A stretch of 14,580 nt of DNA from Promethearchaeota archaeon (GTDB taxonomy: Archaea > Asgardarchaeota > Lokiarchaeia > Sigynarchaeales > SOKP01). The DNA is taken from NCBI GenBank assembly GCA_004524515.1, contig SDNV01000069.1:1-14580 (forward strand), given 5' to 3'. Below, one piece after another: positions 8,004 through 14,580 of the stretch. Numbering within the stretch: the stretch's first letter is position 1; the number at the start of each line of letters is the position of its first letter. The notes under the pieces were generated by a model. That model did no database searches. It saw nothing but the letters and a program-made list of their open reading frames with translations, and was not told the origin of the DNA. The position numbers and the translations under genes are program-made.

Positions 8004-8741
8004 TTGTTTCAACCCGCAAGCTTGAAAGGAGGATCACCAACACCCATAGATGAGGCAATTCGTGATAAATATCTCATAATCTATATATCCATAATTTTAC
8101 TTAGTTTCATTCCCTGTTCCCTGTTTGAATATTTTTTTATCCTATATTTTTTGACAGAAGGAAACTTTTGGTTGTTGATTTTACTTCTTCCAATTAATTT
8201 CATATTAGCAGTATATATTGTTCATTTTAGTGCGATTTTAATATCAACTCTATGTCTGAAAATCATCAATTTAATCCATTGTCCAAAAGAGGGAATTTTT
8301 CAACGAGATATCCATGATAAAGATTATTTTTATTGGAATTTAAGAAATATAATTAAGAAATGGCCATTATTTTTAGTTGCGTCTAACCCCTTCCCATGGT
8401 TTAAATACCGTTTTACATTAAGATTTTTTGGAGTCATAATCGGAAAAAAAACGATTTGTGATAATAGTTGGATATCTTCGGAGTTTGTTTCGATTGGTAA
8501 AAATGTGATCATTGGAATGGCTAGTACAATTATCAGCTTTGGAATTGAACAGGATAAATTTATTTTAAAAAAAATCAGTATTGAAGATGATGTGCTTATT
8601 GGCGCTAAAAGCATAGTTTTACCTGGGACAATAATGAAAAAAAGTGCCAAGCTTTCTGCTCATTCTTATACGGATTATAATCAGTTGTTAGAAGAAAATC
8701 AAATCTATGCGGGGCATCCTGCTAAATTAAAAAAAGAGTAA
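8004..8741 (+). CDS. Membrane-anchored left-handed beta-helix protein, paralog 2
   Basis: This is a tandem paralog of the preceding gene: two hydrophobic blocks (about 22-50 and 55-84), the shared linker pattern IIHxPxEGxF (IHCPKEGIF at 91-99), a short NPFPWFKYRF stretch, and hexapeptide-type turns from FFGVIIGKKT to the end (VSIGKNVIIG, ISIEDDVLIGAKSIVLPGTIM). The terminal YAGHPAKLKKE resembles the end of hexapeptide acyltransferases, where GxPAK is common. The start is TTG at 8004, only 3 bp after the previous stop, with GGAGGT at 7986-7991 as a possible ribosome-binding site. The genes are therefore probably co-transcribed and translationally linked. The two products may form mixed trimers in the membrane. 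The substrate is unknown. Confidence 0.75.
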   Translation: MFQPASLKGGSPTPIDEAIRDKYLIIYISIILLSFIPCSLFEYFFILYFLTEGNFWLLILLLPINFILAVYIVHFSAILISTLCLKIINLIHCPKEGIFQRDIHDKDYFYWNLRNIIKKWPLFLVASNPFPWFKYRFTLRFFGVIIGKKTICDNSWISSEFVSIGKNVIIGMASTIISFGIEQDKFILKKISIEDDVLIGAKSIVLPGTIMKKSAKLSAHSYTDYNQLLEENQIYAGHPAKLKKE

Positions 8742-8748
8742 AAATACA

Positions 8749-10338
8749 ATGGAATCTGAAAACACAATTCAAATTCAAAAAAAGGTTGATTCTAAAAAGA
8801 GAATTGTAATTATTTCAGATACCCATATTACTCCAACAGGCACGAATTTTAATCTCAATGCGTTTAATAAAGGCATTGAAAAAGTTAATAAGATAAAGAA
8901 TGTTGATTTATTTTTACATTTGGGTGATATAACAGATAGTGGAACACTTTTAGATTATGAATATGTTCTTGATTTATATAAGAAATTCAATCCGGTATCC
9001 AATGCACCCGTTCACTATTTAATCGGAAATCATGATGCGTTAAATGTGGGGTATTTATTATTTGAGGAGATTTTAGGGGAAAGGCATTTTGAGTATGAAG
9101 ATGAAAGTATGTATGTGTTGGGTATAGACTCTAGTATGCCTGACCTCGCACGAGGAGTGATTCATCACACCACGATTGAGGCCGTTAGAAAGCGATTGAT
9201 AAAACCTGAAAGAAAAAACAAAATAAAAATCGTTTGTTTTCACCATCAACTAATACCCATACCTTATACTGGTAAGGAGAGGTCAGCAATAGATGATTCA
9301 GGGAATATGCTTAAGATGCTACTGGAATCTCATGCAGATTTAGTCTTAAATGGTCATCGTCACGTATCTAATTTATATGATGTGAGTAGTAGCGAAAAAA
9401 ATTTGTACATTTTTAATGCTGGAACGTTTTGCTGCAATAAAACTCGATATCGTGAACTATTTACCTATTCTGTTATAGATATTAAAGATAATACTTTAAA
9501 TTTCAAGATAATTCCCACTTTGGAGAATTTTTTCGTTAAAGAAATAAATAGAATGATTAATTATCACCATCCACGAGAAGTAGAATCTAAGGAAAAAGCT
9601 TTTTGTAAATTAATACAATTATCTAACACATTAATATCAGAACAGTCTGAAGATAAAGTAACTAATTTTGACAAAGCAATTAATAAAATAAATAATATTA
9701 GAGATGTGGATTTAGTCGTACATGTAGGAAATCTAACGAAGAATAGTTATAAGGAAGAATTTAAAATCGCAAAAGAAAAATTAGGGTTGATTGAACATCC
9801 TTATTTAGTGGTCCCGGGATATAGCGACTCCAAACCCCCAGCTTGGCAATCTTGGCAAAAAATCCTTGGCCCTCTAGATCCCTTGTATGAAAATGAAAAG
9901 TTGTTTTTTCAAGGATTCAATTCAACTACCCCAGATTCTAAAATTGGTTTTATCGGGAGAAAAAAGTTACATAAATTTATGGAAAAAGTATTAAGTCTAA
10001 GCCATGAGAAAATTTTTGCGATAGGATGCTTTCACAATTTTATTCCTACCCCACTAAGTGTCTGGCGGACAGAGCTAACTGATTCAGGTGATGTGCTTTC
10101 ACAGGTATCACGTTCAAGAATTGGGCTTATTTTAAACAATACACCAAGTATCTCTTTTAATGTTAAAATTGAAAATTCGATTTTTTCAAATGGAGGTAAT
10201 ATAAAAGGGGATCATTTTAATCCTATGTTTATTGAAATTGATATTTATAAAGATGGGTTAGTAATTTTAACCGAACATAATCTAAAAACAGGGAAAGAAA
10301 AGATAATAGGGAAATATAATATCACTATTTTAGCATAA
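8749..10338 (+). CDS. Calcineurin-like metallophosphoesterase with a degenerate second phosphoesterase half
   Basis: The first half (about 17-245) is a calcineurin-type phosphoesterase with the full dimetal set: SDTH (D24, H26), GD (D60), GNHD (N94, H95), H165 or H166 in CFHHQ, and GHRH (H203, H205). The second half (about 290-529) repeats the fold but has lost the ligands: GN at 327-328 replaces GD, GYSD at 357-360 replaces GNHD, CFHN keeps one His (429), and NNTP at 463-466 replaces GHxH. An internal duplication with one dead copy is likely, the dead half perhaps serving a structural or regulatory role. No signal peptide or membrane segment is seen. The gene begins 7 bp after paralog 2 of the beta-helix pair, so all three are probably one operon. 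A phosphodiester or phosphate ester linked to the membrane substrate of those proteins is a reasonable guess. Confidence 0.85.
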   Translation: MESENTIQIQKKVDSKKRIVIISDTHITPTGTNFNLNAFNKGIEKVNKIKNVDLFLHLGDITDSGTLLDYEYVLDLYKKFNPVSNAPVHYLIGNHDALNVGYLLFEEILGERHFEYEDESMYVLGIDSSMPDLARGVIHHTTIEAVRKRLIKPERKNKIKIVCFHHQLIPIPYTGKERSAIDDSGNMLKMLLESHADLVLNGHRHVSNLYDVSSSEKNLYIFNAGTFCCNKTRYRELFTYSVIDIKDNTLNFKIIPTLENFFVKEINRMINYHHPREVESKEKAFCKLIQLSNTLISEQSEDKVTNFDKAINKINNIRDVDLVVHVGNLTKNSYKEEFKIAKEKLGLIEHPYLVVPGYSDSKPPAWQSWQKILGPLDPLYENEKLFFQGFNSTTPDSKIGFIGRKKLHKFMEKVLSLSHEKIFAIGCFHNFIPTPLSVWRTELTDSGDVLSQVSRSRIGLILNNTPSISFNVKIENSIFSNGGNIKGDHFNPMFIEIDIYKDGLVILTEHNLKTGKEKIIGKYNITILA

Positions 10339-10408
10339 GAAATGAATTTTTAATAGTTCATTCATGTTTTTTTATAATAAATTAACTCAAAGAGAAATTT
10401 AACAAAAA

Positions 10409-11632
10409 ATGAGACCATTTTCCATTTTAAAAGCTTATAATTTAATAAAAATAAATCCTTCACCGGAGATTTGGCTTAAATCGATGAAAGTCAGAATGAG
10501 GATGGTCAAAATTTTGATGAATAACATCACCCAATCATTAAATCGGTTGAAAATTCCCTATCATAAATATCAATTAACTGAAGATTCAACCCGAATATTG
10601 TTTTTCTTCAATAATGAAAATCTAAAAAAAGCAATGGAGGCATTAGAAAAAATATTTGGCATAGAATCCTTTAGTCCTGCCCTAAGGACATCTAATAGAT
10701 TGGAAAATATCATTCAGAGAACGATTGAGGTTAGCAAAGAAGTTTTAGAAGTTAATGATAGTTTTGCTATTAGAGTAAAACGTTCCGGAAAGCATGAATA
10801 TACCTCGCAGGATGTTGCTAAAAAAGTAGGACAAGCAATATTAGATAATTTTTCTCACTTAAACTTGAAAGTAAACTTATCAAATCCCTTAAAGACAATT
10901 TTCATAGAAGTAAGAGGCGAATTTACCTATATTTTCACGGATATTATCAAAACTCGATGGGCTGGTTTACCAATTGAAAGAAATAAAAAAATATTATGTA
11001 TGGATGTCGGAAGGATCAATGATTTAATTGCGGGATTTTTGTTAATGAGAAGGGGGTGTGAAATTTATCCTGTGTTATTTAAGATGATAAATAAAAATAC
11101 TTTTTTGGAAAATTGGATATCTAATTGGAAGGAAATTTCCCAATTTTATCATAAATTTCCATTTAAAATTAGCATAATTAATCTTTTTCCTGTTATCGAA
11201 AAAATTAAAGCGGAAATGAAGGACACAAGATACCTTTGTGCCATTTGTAGACTTCTCAGATTTGATGTCATATCCCGTCTATTAAAAAAATTACCGTTCA
11301 CAGAGTTTGAACGAATTCAAGCCTTTTCGGATGGCATAAGTTTAAATAATTCGACAAGTTGTAATGATGAGATTGATTTAGCTTCAATTGGCTTAACTTA
11401 TTTATTTTCAGAATTCCCCCTATTTACCCCTTTAATAGGATTAGAAGCCGAAGAAGTAAACCTAATCATATCTGATAGTTCAAAAAATTTAGAAAATATT
11501 GATTATTGCGCTTTTAAACCTAAATATCAAGAAATTGAAAAGGAGGAATTGAGAAATCTGTATGAAGTATTAAATTTAAATGATTTAATAAATGAAGCTT
11601 TAAAAAATATAGAACAGATTAGCATTACTTAA
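10409..11632 (+). CDS. ThiI-like protein: THUMP domain plus degenerate PP-loop domain
   Basis: The family (ThiI) adenylates U8 of tRNA and inserts sulfur to make 4-thiouridine. Residues about 60-182 match NFLD/THUMP: FAIRVKRSGKHEYTSQDVAKKVGQ (split here, 119-142) is the typical THUMP pattern. A GLP boundary at 186-188 precedes the catalytic domain. There, the PP-loop that normally reads SGGxDS is MDVGRIND (198-205), followed by the well-kept MRRGCEIYPVLF context (213-224). ATP-pyrophosphatase activity is therefore doubtful. A CxxC (C277, C280) survives in the position where ThiI has a conserved CxxC block. The usual later GDSLGQVASQ-type segment is not recognisable. It is probably an inactivated paralog that binds tRNA, or an enzyme with a new role. 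It lies upstream of a MoaD-like sulfur-carrier gene. Start ATG at 10409. Confidence 0.78.
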   Translation: MRPFSILKAYNLIKINPSPEIWLKSMKVRMRMVKILMNNITQSLNRLKIPYHKYQLTEDSTRILFFFNNENLKKAMEALEKIFGIESFSPALRTSNRLENIIQRTIEVSKEVLEVNDSFAIRVKRSGKHEYTSQDVAKKVGQAILDNFSHLNLKVNLSNPLKTIFIEVRGEFTYIFTDIIKTRWAGLPIERNKKILCMDVGRINDLIAGFLLMRRGCEIYPVLFKMINKNTFLENWISNWKEISQFYHKFPFKISIINLFPVIEKIKAEMKDTRYLCAICRLLRFDVISRLLKKLPFTEFERIQAFSDGISLNNSTSCNDEIDLASIGLTYLFSEFPLFTPLIGLEAEEVNLIISDSSKNLENIDYCAFKPKYQEIEKEELRNLYEVLNLNDLINEALKNIEQISIT

Positions 11633-11767
11633 ATAAGGATTTCTTTATTGGGTTTTATCATTTATTATAATTAAATTTAAAATCATAAATTCTTTATATG
11701 AATTGATAAAAATGGGAATTGGATAATCAAAATTCTTAATGTCAATCACCTAAAATAGAAGATTGCT

Positions 11768-12049
11768 ATGGCAAAAGTGGAATTAAATTTATTGAATATA
11801 TTTTGGTTAAACGTGAAGAAAAAAACCATCGAATATGAAGGAAAAAATGTTAACGATATCATATCTCAATTTATTAAAGATCATAAAAAGGAATTAGATG
11901 GAAGATTATTAAGTAAAAATAAAAAAAAACTAAATCCTCAAATGCTAATTTTATTAAATGGCAAGAATATTCATTATTTGAAGAAATATAGAACAAAAGT
12001 CAACGAGGGAGATAAAATTTATTTGTCTGCGCCCATATCTGGTGGATGA
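11768..12049 (+). CDS. MoaD/ThiS-like beta-grasp protein with C-terminal Gly-Gly
   Basis: This is a small 93-residue ubiquitin-like protein. Family members are sulfur carriers for molybdopterin or tRNA thiolation, or in archaea protein modifiers (SAMP), activated as C-terminal adenylates or thiocarboxylates by an E1-like enzyme. Visible features are the N-terminal strand VELNLLNIFWLNV, the middle LILLNGKNI strand, the V-NEGDKIYL turn typical of MoaD, and the terminus APISGG with the functional di-glycine. The start is ATG at 11768. It follows the ThiI-like gene by 135 bp on the same strand. A role as sulfur donor or modifier is inferred; which one cannot be told, as no E1 is in the window. 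Confidence 0.87.
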   Translation: MAKVELNLLNIFWLNVKKKTIEYEGKNVNDIISQFIKDHKKELDGRLLSKNKKKLNPQMLILLNGKNIHYLKKYRTKVNEGDKIYLSAPISGG

Positions 12050-12189
12050 TTTAATTTTAAATAAAAAGAGATTTATTTAATATTTAAAAAGAATAATTTC
12101 TATCTTTTAGTAGATAATAATAATTTTTTATTAACCATTTGTAATTATTCTGAAAAAACTGAAACTAAAAGCTCTTAGAAGTGATAAAC

Positions 12190-13122
12190 ATGAAAAAAGT
12201 TTGCTTTATGGGACTTGATAATGCCGGAAAAACCAGTATTATTACAGCAATTACAAAGCGTTTTGGATTTGAGGAAGAGGTTGCTAAATTAATCCCTACA
12301 AGAAAAATCAACCGAGAAACCTTTAGTTTTCTGGGAATTGAGATTATTAGGCTCGATTTTGGGGGTCAAGCAGTATATAGAGATGATTATTTAAAAACCC
12401 CCGGGAAGTATCTTGGAGGAACAGATTTGATCTATTATGTGATAGATGCTCAAGATTTTGACCGATATAATGAATCAATTAATTATTTAGAACAAATACT
12501 TATATATTTCAAAGAGGAGCAAGTAAACCCTCCTATTGCGATTTTATTTCATAAATTTGACCCCGATCTGGTCAAAAGTAAAGAATTAAATCAAAAAATT
12601 CTTATGTTAAAACAATCATTAACAAAATTTAGTAGTGCGTTTGATATTTTCTTTTTTGAGACAACCATCTTTGATATAAAATCCATAATGGACAGTTTTT
12701 CAAGTGGTTTATCACTTATATTCAATAGAATTGAAATGGTGTCAAAACTTTTTGCGGAGATAAGTAAAAACTATAACACAATTATGATTAGTCTATTCGA
12801 TTCTAAGGGAATAACAGTAGGAGAATATTTTCGTCCTCATCTCCATTTAAATGAGAAGCTTAAAATTTATGACTTATATATAAAATTACAAAAAAGGATA
12901 TTAGCTGAAAATAGAGATATATATGAATTCTCGGATAAATTTGAGGATGGAAAAAGATTTTCTGGCCTTATTGAAGTGTTGGATTTTGGGGGTATTGATT
13001 TCTATTTGCTTTTTATTGTGGAAGAGGATGAAAAAGATTTAGAAAAAACGGTTACAATTTTAGATAAAATAGAAGCTGCGAAACCTGAAATGGAAAATCT
13101 TATTTTACAACTTATTCAATAA
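12190..13122 (+). CDS. Rag/Gtr-like small GTPase with C-terminal roadblock/longin-like domain
   Basis: This is a Ras-superfamily GTPase. Using the numbering that starts at GTG 12181, G1 is GLDNAGKT (11-18), G2 T40, G3 DFGGQ (59-63) and G4 HKFD (124-127), with ETT (160-162) near G5. HKxD in place of NKxD is characteristic of Rag GTPases, which control TORC1 at eukaryotic lysosomes. Residues about 185-313 form an alpha/beta domain resembling the roadblock/longin-type C-terminal domain of Rag proteins. There is no lipidation Cys at the C terminus. The catalytic Gln is present, so it should hydrolyse GTP. I place the start at ATG 12190, which gives MKKVCFMG, rather than GTG 12181, three residues earlier. 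It converges on the next gene with 18 bp between them. Partners are unknown. Confidence 0.87.
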   Translation: MKKVCFMGLDNAGKTSIITAITKRFGFEEEVAKLIPTRKINRETFSFLGIEIIRLDFGGQAVYRDDYLKTPGKYLGGTDLIYYVIDAQDFDRYNESINYLEQILIYFKEEQVNPPIAILFHKFDPDLVKSKELNQKILMLKQSLTKFSSAFDIFFFETTIFDIKSIMDSFSSGLSLIFNRIEMVSKLFAEISKNYNTIMISLFDSKGITVGEYFRPHLHLNEKLKIYDLYIKLQKRILAENRDIYEFSDKFEDGKRFSGLIEVLDFGGIDFYLLFIVEEDEKDLEKTVTILDKIEAAKPEMENLILQLIQ

Positions 13123-13140
13123 ATTTCTTAATTTTTATGA

Positions 13141-13665
13141 TCATTCCAAGGATTCAATAAATTTTTCAAGCTCCTCTTGAGTGGGGAATTTATTCTTAGC
13201 GATTTGATAAATTGTTGCGTATTCTGCATCCTTATGACTTTCATTAAGTATCTTTTTTAACGTCTCAACTTCATCCTTATTAAGCAATTGTTTTAATTCA
13301 TCCGAATCTCCAATAATGGTATTAATTCTGGCAAAGAAAGTTTTAACGTAACTTTTTTCAGCTTCATTTTGATCAATAGACTCAATGGATAAATCTGGAA
13401 TGAAAATAGTATAAAAATTTGTTTTTAAATGAACTCCTTTCTTTGGTTCCGAATAAATTCTAAATTTCGCCAAGGACTCGAAGCTTCTATCTATTTCATC
13501 AATAGAAAGATTTGTAATGTCAGAAATAGCAGCTTCAATCACTTTTTTAAGGACTTTTCGGTTTAGATCATCTGGATTGTATTGAATAAAATTAGTTAAT
13601 CGATTGAGAATTTTATCTATAAGTAAATCGTAAAAATTTGAAGTAAAAATTATCTTATCATTCAT
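13141..13665 (-). CDS. Hypothetical protein, mostly helical
   Basis: I do not recognise this 174-residue protein. It is acidic and predicted largely helical, with a short beta-like middle (KGVHLKTNFYTIFIPDLS) and a C-terminal helical segment ending in FPTQEELEKFIESLE. It has no signal peptide, membrane segment or cysteine cluster. The N-terminal stretch (FYDLLIDKILNRLTNFI) is amphipathic. Start choice: ATG at 13665 rather than TTG at 13677, which would add four residues. It lies between the GTPase gene (convergent) and the tRNA-Ser gene on the same strand. Codon usage and length support a real gene; no function can be given. Confidence 0.65.
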   Translation of the reverse strand: MNDKIIFTSNFYDLLIDKILNRLTNFIQYNPDDLNRKVLKKVIEAAISDITNLSIDEIDRSFESLAKFRIYSEPKKGVHLKTNFYTIFIPDLSIESIDQNEAEKSYVKTFFARINTIIGDSDELKQLLNKDEVETLKKILNESHKDAEYATIYQIAKNKFPTQEELEKFIESLE

Positions 13666-13699
13666 TATGGCAATCAACTCAATATAATAACTTTAAAAA

Positions 13700-13800
13700 C
13701 GCAGATGGAGGGATTCGAACCCCCGAGCGCTTACGCGCACCGGCTTTCTCGACTTCTTGAGGGCTCGAGGCCGGCGTCTTACCAACTAGGCTACATCTGC
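13700..13800 (-). tRNA. tRNA-Ser(CGA) with an 18-nt intron
   Basis: Acceptor GCAGATG pairs with CATCTGC. The anticodon stem CCGGC pairs with GCCGG, and the T arm is GGGGG-TTCGAAT-CCCTC. The variable arm is long (GCGC-GTAA-GCGC core), which marks a class II tRNA. The discriminator is G (13700), as in tRNA-Ser rather than Leu. CCA is not encoded. The intron occupies 13746-13763 after position 37; removing it gives the loop CTCGAGA with anticodon CGA. The central helix CTCG/CGAG with bulges AGC and AAA forms the splice motif, but the inner helix is weak. The D stem has a C11-A24 mismatch. An oligo-T tract directly follows the 3' end. Confidence 0.9.
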
Positions 13801-13817
13801 TTAGTAAAAGGTATAGC

Positions 13818-13827
13818 TATATAAATT
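13818..13827 (-). promoter_or_regulatory. TATA box of tRNA-Ser
   Basis: On the minus strand AATTTATATA lies about 18-27 bp before the mature tRNA 5' end, the expected distance for an archaeal TATA element given a short leader. Confidence 0.4.
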
Positions 13828-13934
13828 GTATACTAAATATATTTCTAATATGGTTTAAGCTTGACAAATATAAATGGTTTTCTAAATGAAATTAATTCAA
13901 ATTAATTTACTCAATATTTTTTTTAAAAGTAGGA

Positions 13935-14240
13935 TTATTTAGAAGTTGGCTCATATATTTTAATGGACAATGAGGGATCAATTAGTTTAATTAATCCTTC
14001 TTCTAAGTATTGATTTAAAAGTAAATTCGCAGTTGAGACTCTAACATCATATTTAGCTGCGATATCAGTTGCAGTAATTGCTTTCTTTTTTGTTATATAA
14101 TTTTGCCTTATTTCTTTCTCAACATTACTAGGAATAAACGCATCTCTTTCTACAATCGAAATTTGTTTAGTTCTTCCATATTTTCTTCTTAAATTAAGGG
14201 TAGCTTTTCTAACGAGGATTTTATCTTCTTTTTCGGACAA
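13935..14240 (-). CDS. rps25e: Ribosomal protein eS25
   Basis: This is a small-subunit ribosomal protein shared by archaea and eukaryotes, absent from bacteria. The 101 residues have a basic N-terminal part and a winged-helix core: ITATDIAAKYDVRVSTANLLL (split over 55-75), then LEEGLIKLI and the final IYEP strand, which match the eS25 pattern of helix-turn-helix, EEGxIK and terminal IY. The start is TTG at 14240. A stop codon lies immediately before it in frame and no ATG is near, so TTG must be used. A TATA-like element about 30 bp upstream suggests a leaderless mRNA. It is divergent from the Bud23-like gene, another ribosome-related gene. Confidence 0.8.
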   Translation of the reverse strand: MSEKEDKILVRKATLNLRRKYGRTKQISIVERDAFIPSNVEKEIRQNYITKKKAITATDIAAKYDVRVSTANLLLNQYLEEGLIKLIDPSLSIKIYEPTSK

Positions 14241-14266
14241 TTAAGACCAGCCAATCGTGTAATTGA

Positions 14267-14274
14267 TATTAAAA
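14267..14274 (-). promoter_or_regulatory. Putative TATA box of eS25
   Basis: TTTTAATA on the minus strand is centred about 30 bp before the TTG start, consistent with transcription beginning at or next to the start codon. Confidence 0.35.
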
Positions 14275-14400
14275 CTTTAAAGCAGTTTAGATTATTTAAA
14301 TTATTATAACAAATAAAATTTTTGTTTTATATTTTAATATAAGTTAAATTCTTATTTAATTTAAGAATTAATACATCTAATTTATTAGTGCTTCATAAAA

Positions 14401-14580
14401 TTGAATGATAAGTATAGATTTGATATAAAGAAAAAAAGACCAGAAGAGATTTATGATTCGGTTCAGGATTATTTTAAGGGAAAAGTGCTTGAAAGTTATG
14501 CTCAATCAAAAAGTTTAATGAGAATTCAAGAAAAAATTACTATTCGGGCCTTAGAAATATTAGATTTAGAAGAAAAGGAG
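14401..14580 (+). CDS. Bud23-like rRNA (guanine-N7) methyltransferase, N-terminal fragment
   Basis: This open frame runs off the window end, with 60 codons visible. The sequence RPEEIYDSVQDYFKGKV, then YAQSKSLMRIQEKITIRALEIL resembles the N terminus of Bud23/WBSCR22, where RPE..., a Y-S/T-S-R-x-x-x-IQ-x-x-x-T-x-RALELL block precedes the SAM-binding domain. Yeast Bud23 methylates G1575 of 18S rRNA. The SAM motifs lie beyond the window, so the activity is inferred only from the N-terminal signature. The start is most likely TTG 14401; the in-frame stop TAG at 14386 leaves no upstream ATG. The gene is divergent from eS25 across a 160-bp AT-rich gap. Confidence 0.65.
   Translation, partial: MNDKYRFDIKKKRPEEIYDSVQDYFKGKVLESYAQSKSLMRIQEKITIRALEILDLEEKE

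Noticed and set aside
1..14580. CRISPR array
   Set aside because: No regularly spaced short direct repeats with unique spacers were seen by eye.

Overview
The window looks like chromosomal DNA from an archaeon, most likely an Asgard archaeon of the Lokiarchaeota type. The evidence is strong A+T richness, a class II tRNA-Ser with an intron at position 37/38, an eS25 ribosomal protein, a Bud23-like rRNA methyltransferase, a Rag-like small GTPase with a C-terminal domain, a MoaD-like protein ending in Gly-Gly, frequent TTG starts and archaeal TATA-like boxes. The assignment is an inference from gene content; no marker in the window proves the lineage.

Layout. Positions 47-2271 (+) hold a KDPG/KHG aldolase and a GPH-family sugar/cation symporter, a plausible sugar-acid catabolic pair. 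A class III aminotransferase follows at 2300-3613 (-). Positions 3722-6896 form a mobile-looking locus. A LAGLIDADG endonuclease gene (+) is bracketed by two direct copies of the 3' end of a coiled-coil/zinc-ribbon gene (-). The left copy is a truncated remnant and the right copy is the full gene. Positions 7140-10338 (+) look like an operon of two paralogous membrane-anchored left-handed beta-helix proteins and a double metallophosphoesterase. Then come a ThiI-like protein with a ruined PP-loop (10409-11632), a MoaD/ThiS-like beta-grasp protein (11768-12049) and a Rag-like GTPase (12190-13122), all +. A hypothetical gene, tRNA-Ser(CGA) and eS25 lie on the minus strand, and the window ends inside a Bud23-like methyltransferase (+).

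The most striking observation is in the coiled-coil/zinc-ribbon gene. Its reading frame hits TAA just after the first Cys-Pro of the zinc ribbon, yet the rest of the ribbon continues in the same frame 30 nt later. On the coding strand the interruption sits in an exact bulge-helix-bulge fold: a 10-bp outer helix, a 3-nt bulge, a 4-bp central helix, a 3-nt bulge and a 7-bp inner helix. This is the substrate of the archaeal tRNA splicing endonuclease. Removing 30 nt (6068-6097) restores a 307-residue protein with a CPxC...CKKC ribbon. I therefore read this as a 30-nt protein-coding BHB intron carrying an in-frame stop. Such mRNA introns are established for crenarchaeal cbf5 but are rare. The adjacent endonuclease and the duplicated gene tail suggest that intron and endonuclease share a history. 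The tRNA-Ser intron in the same window shows that the cell should have the splicing machinery.
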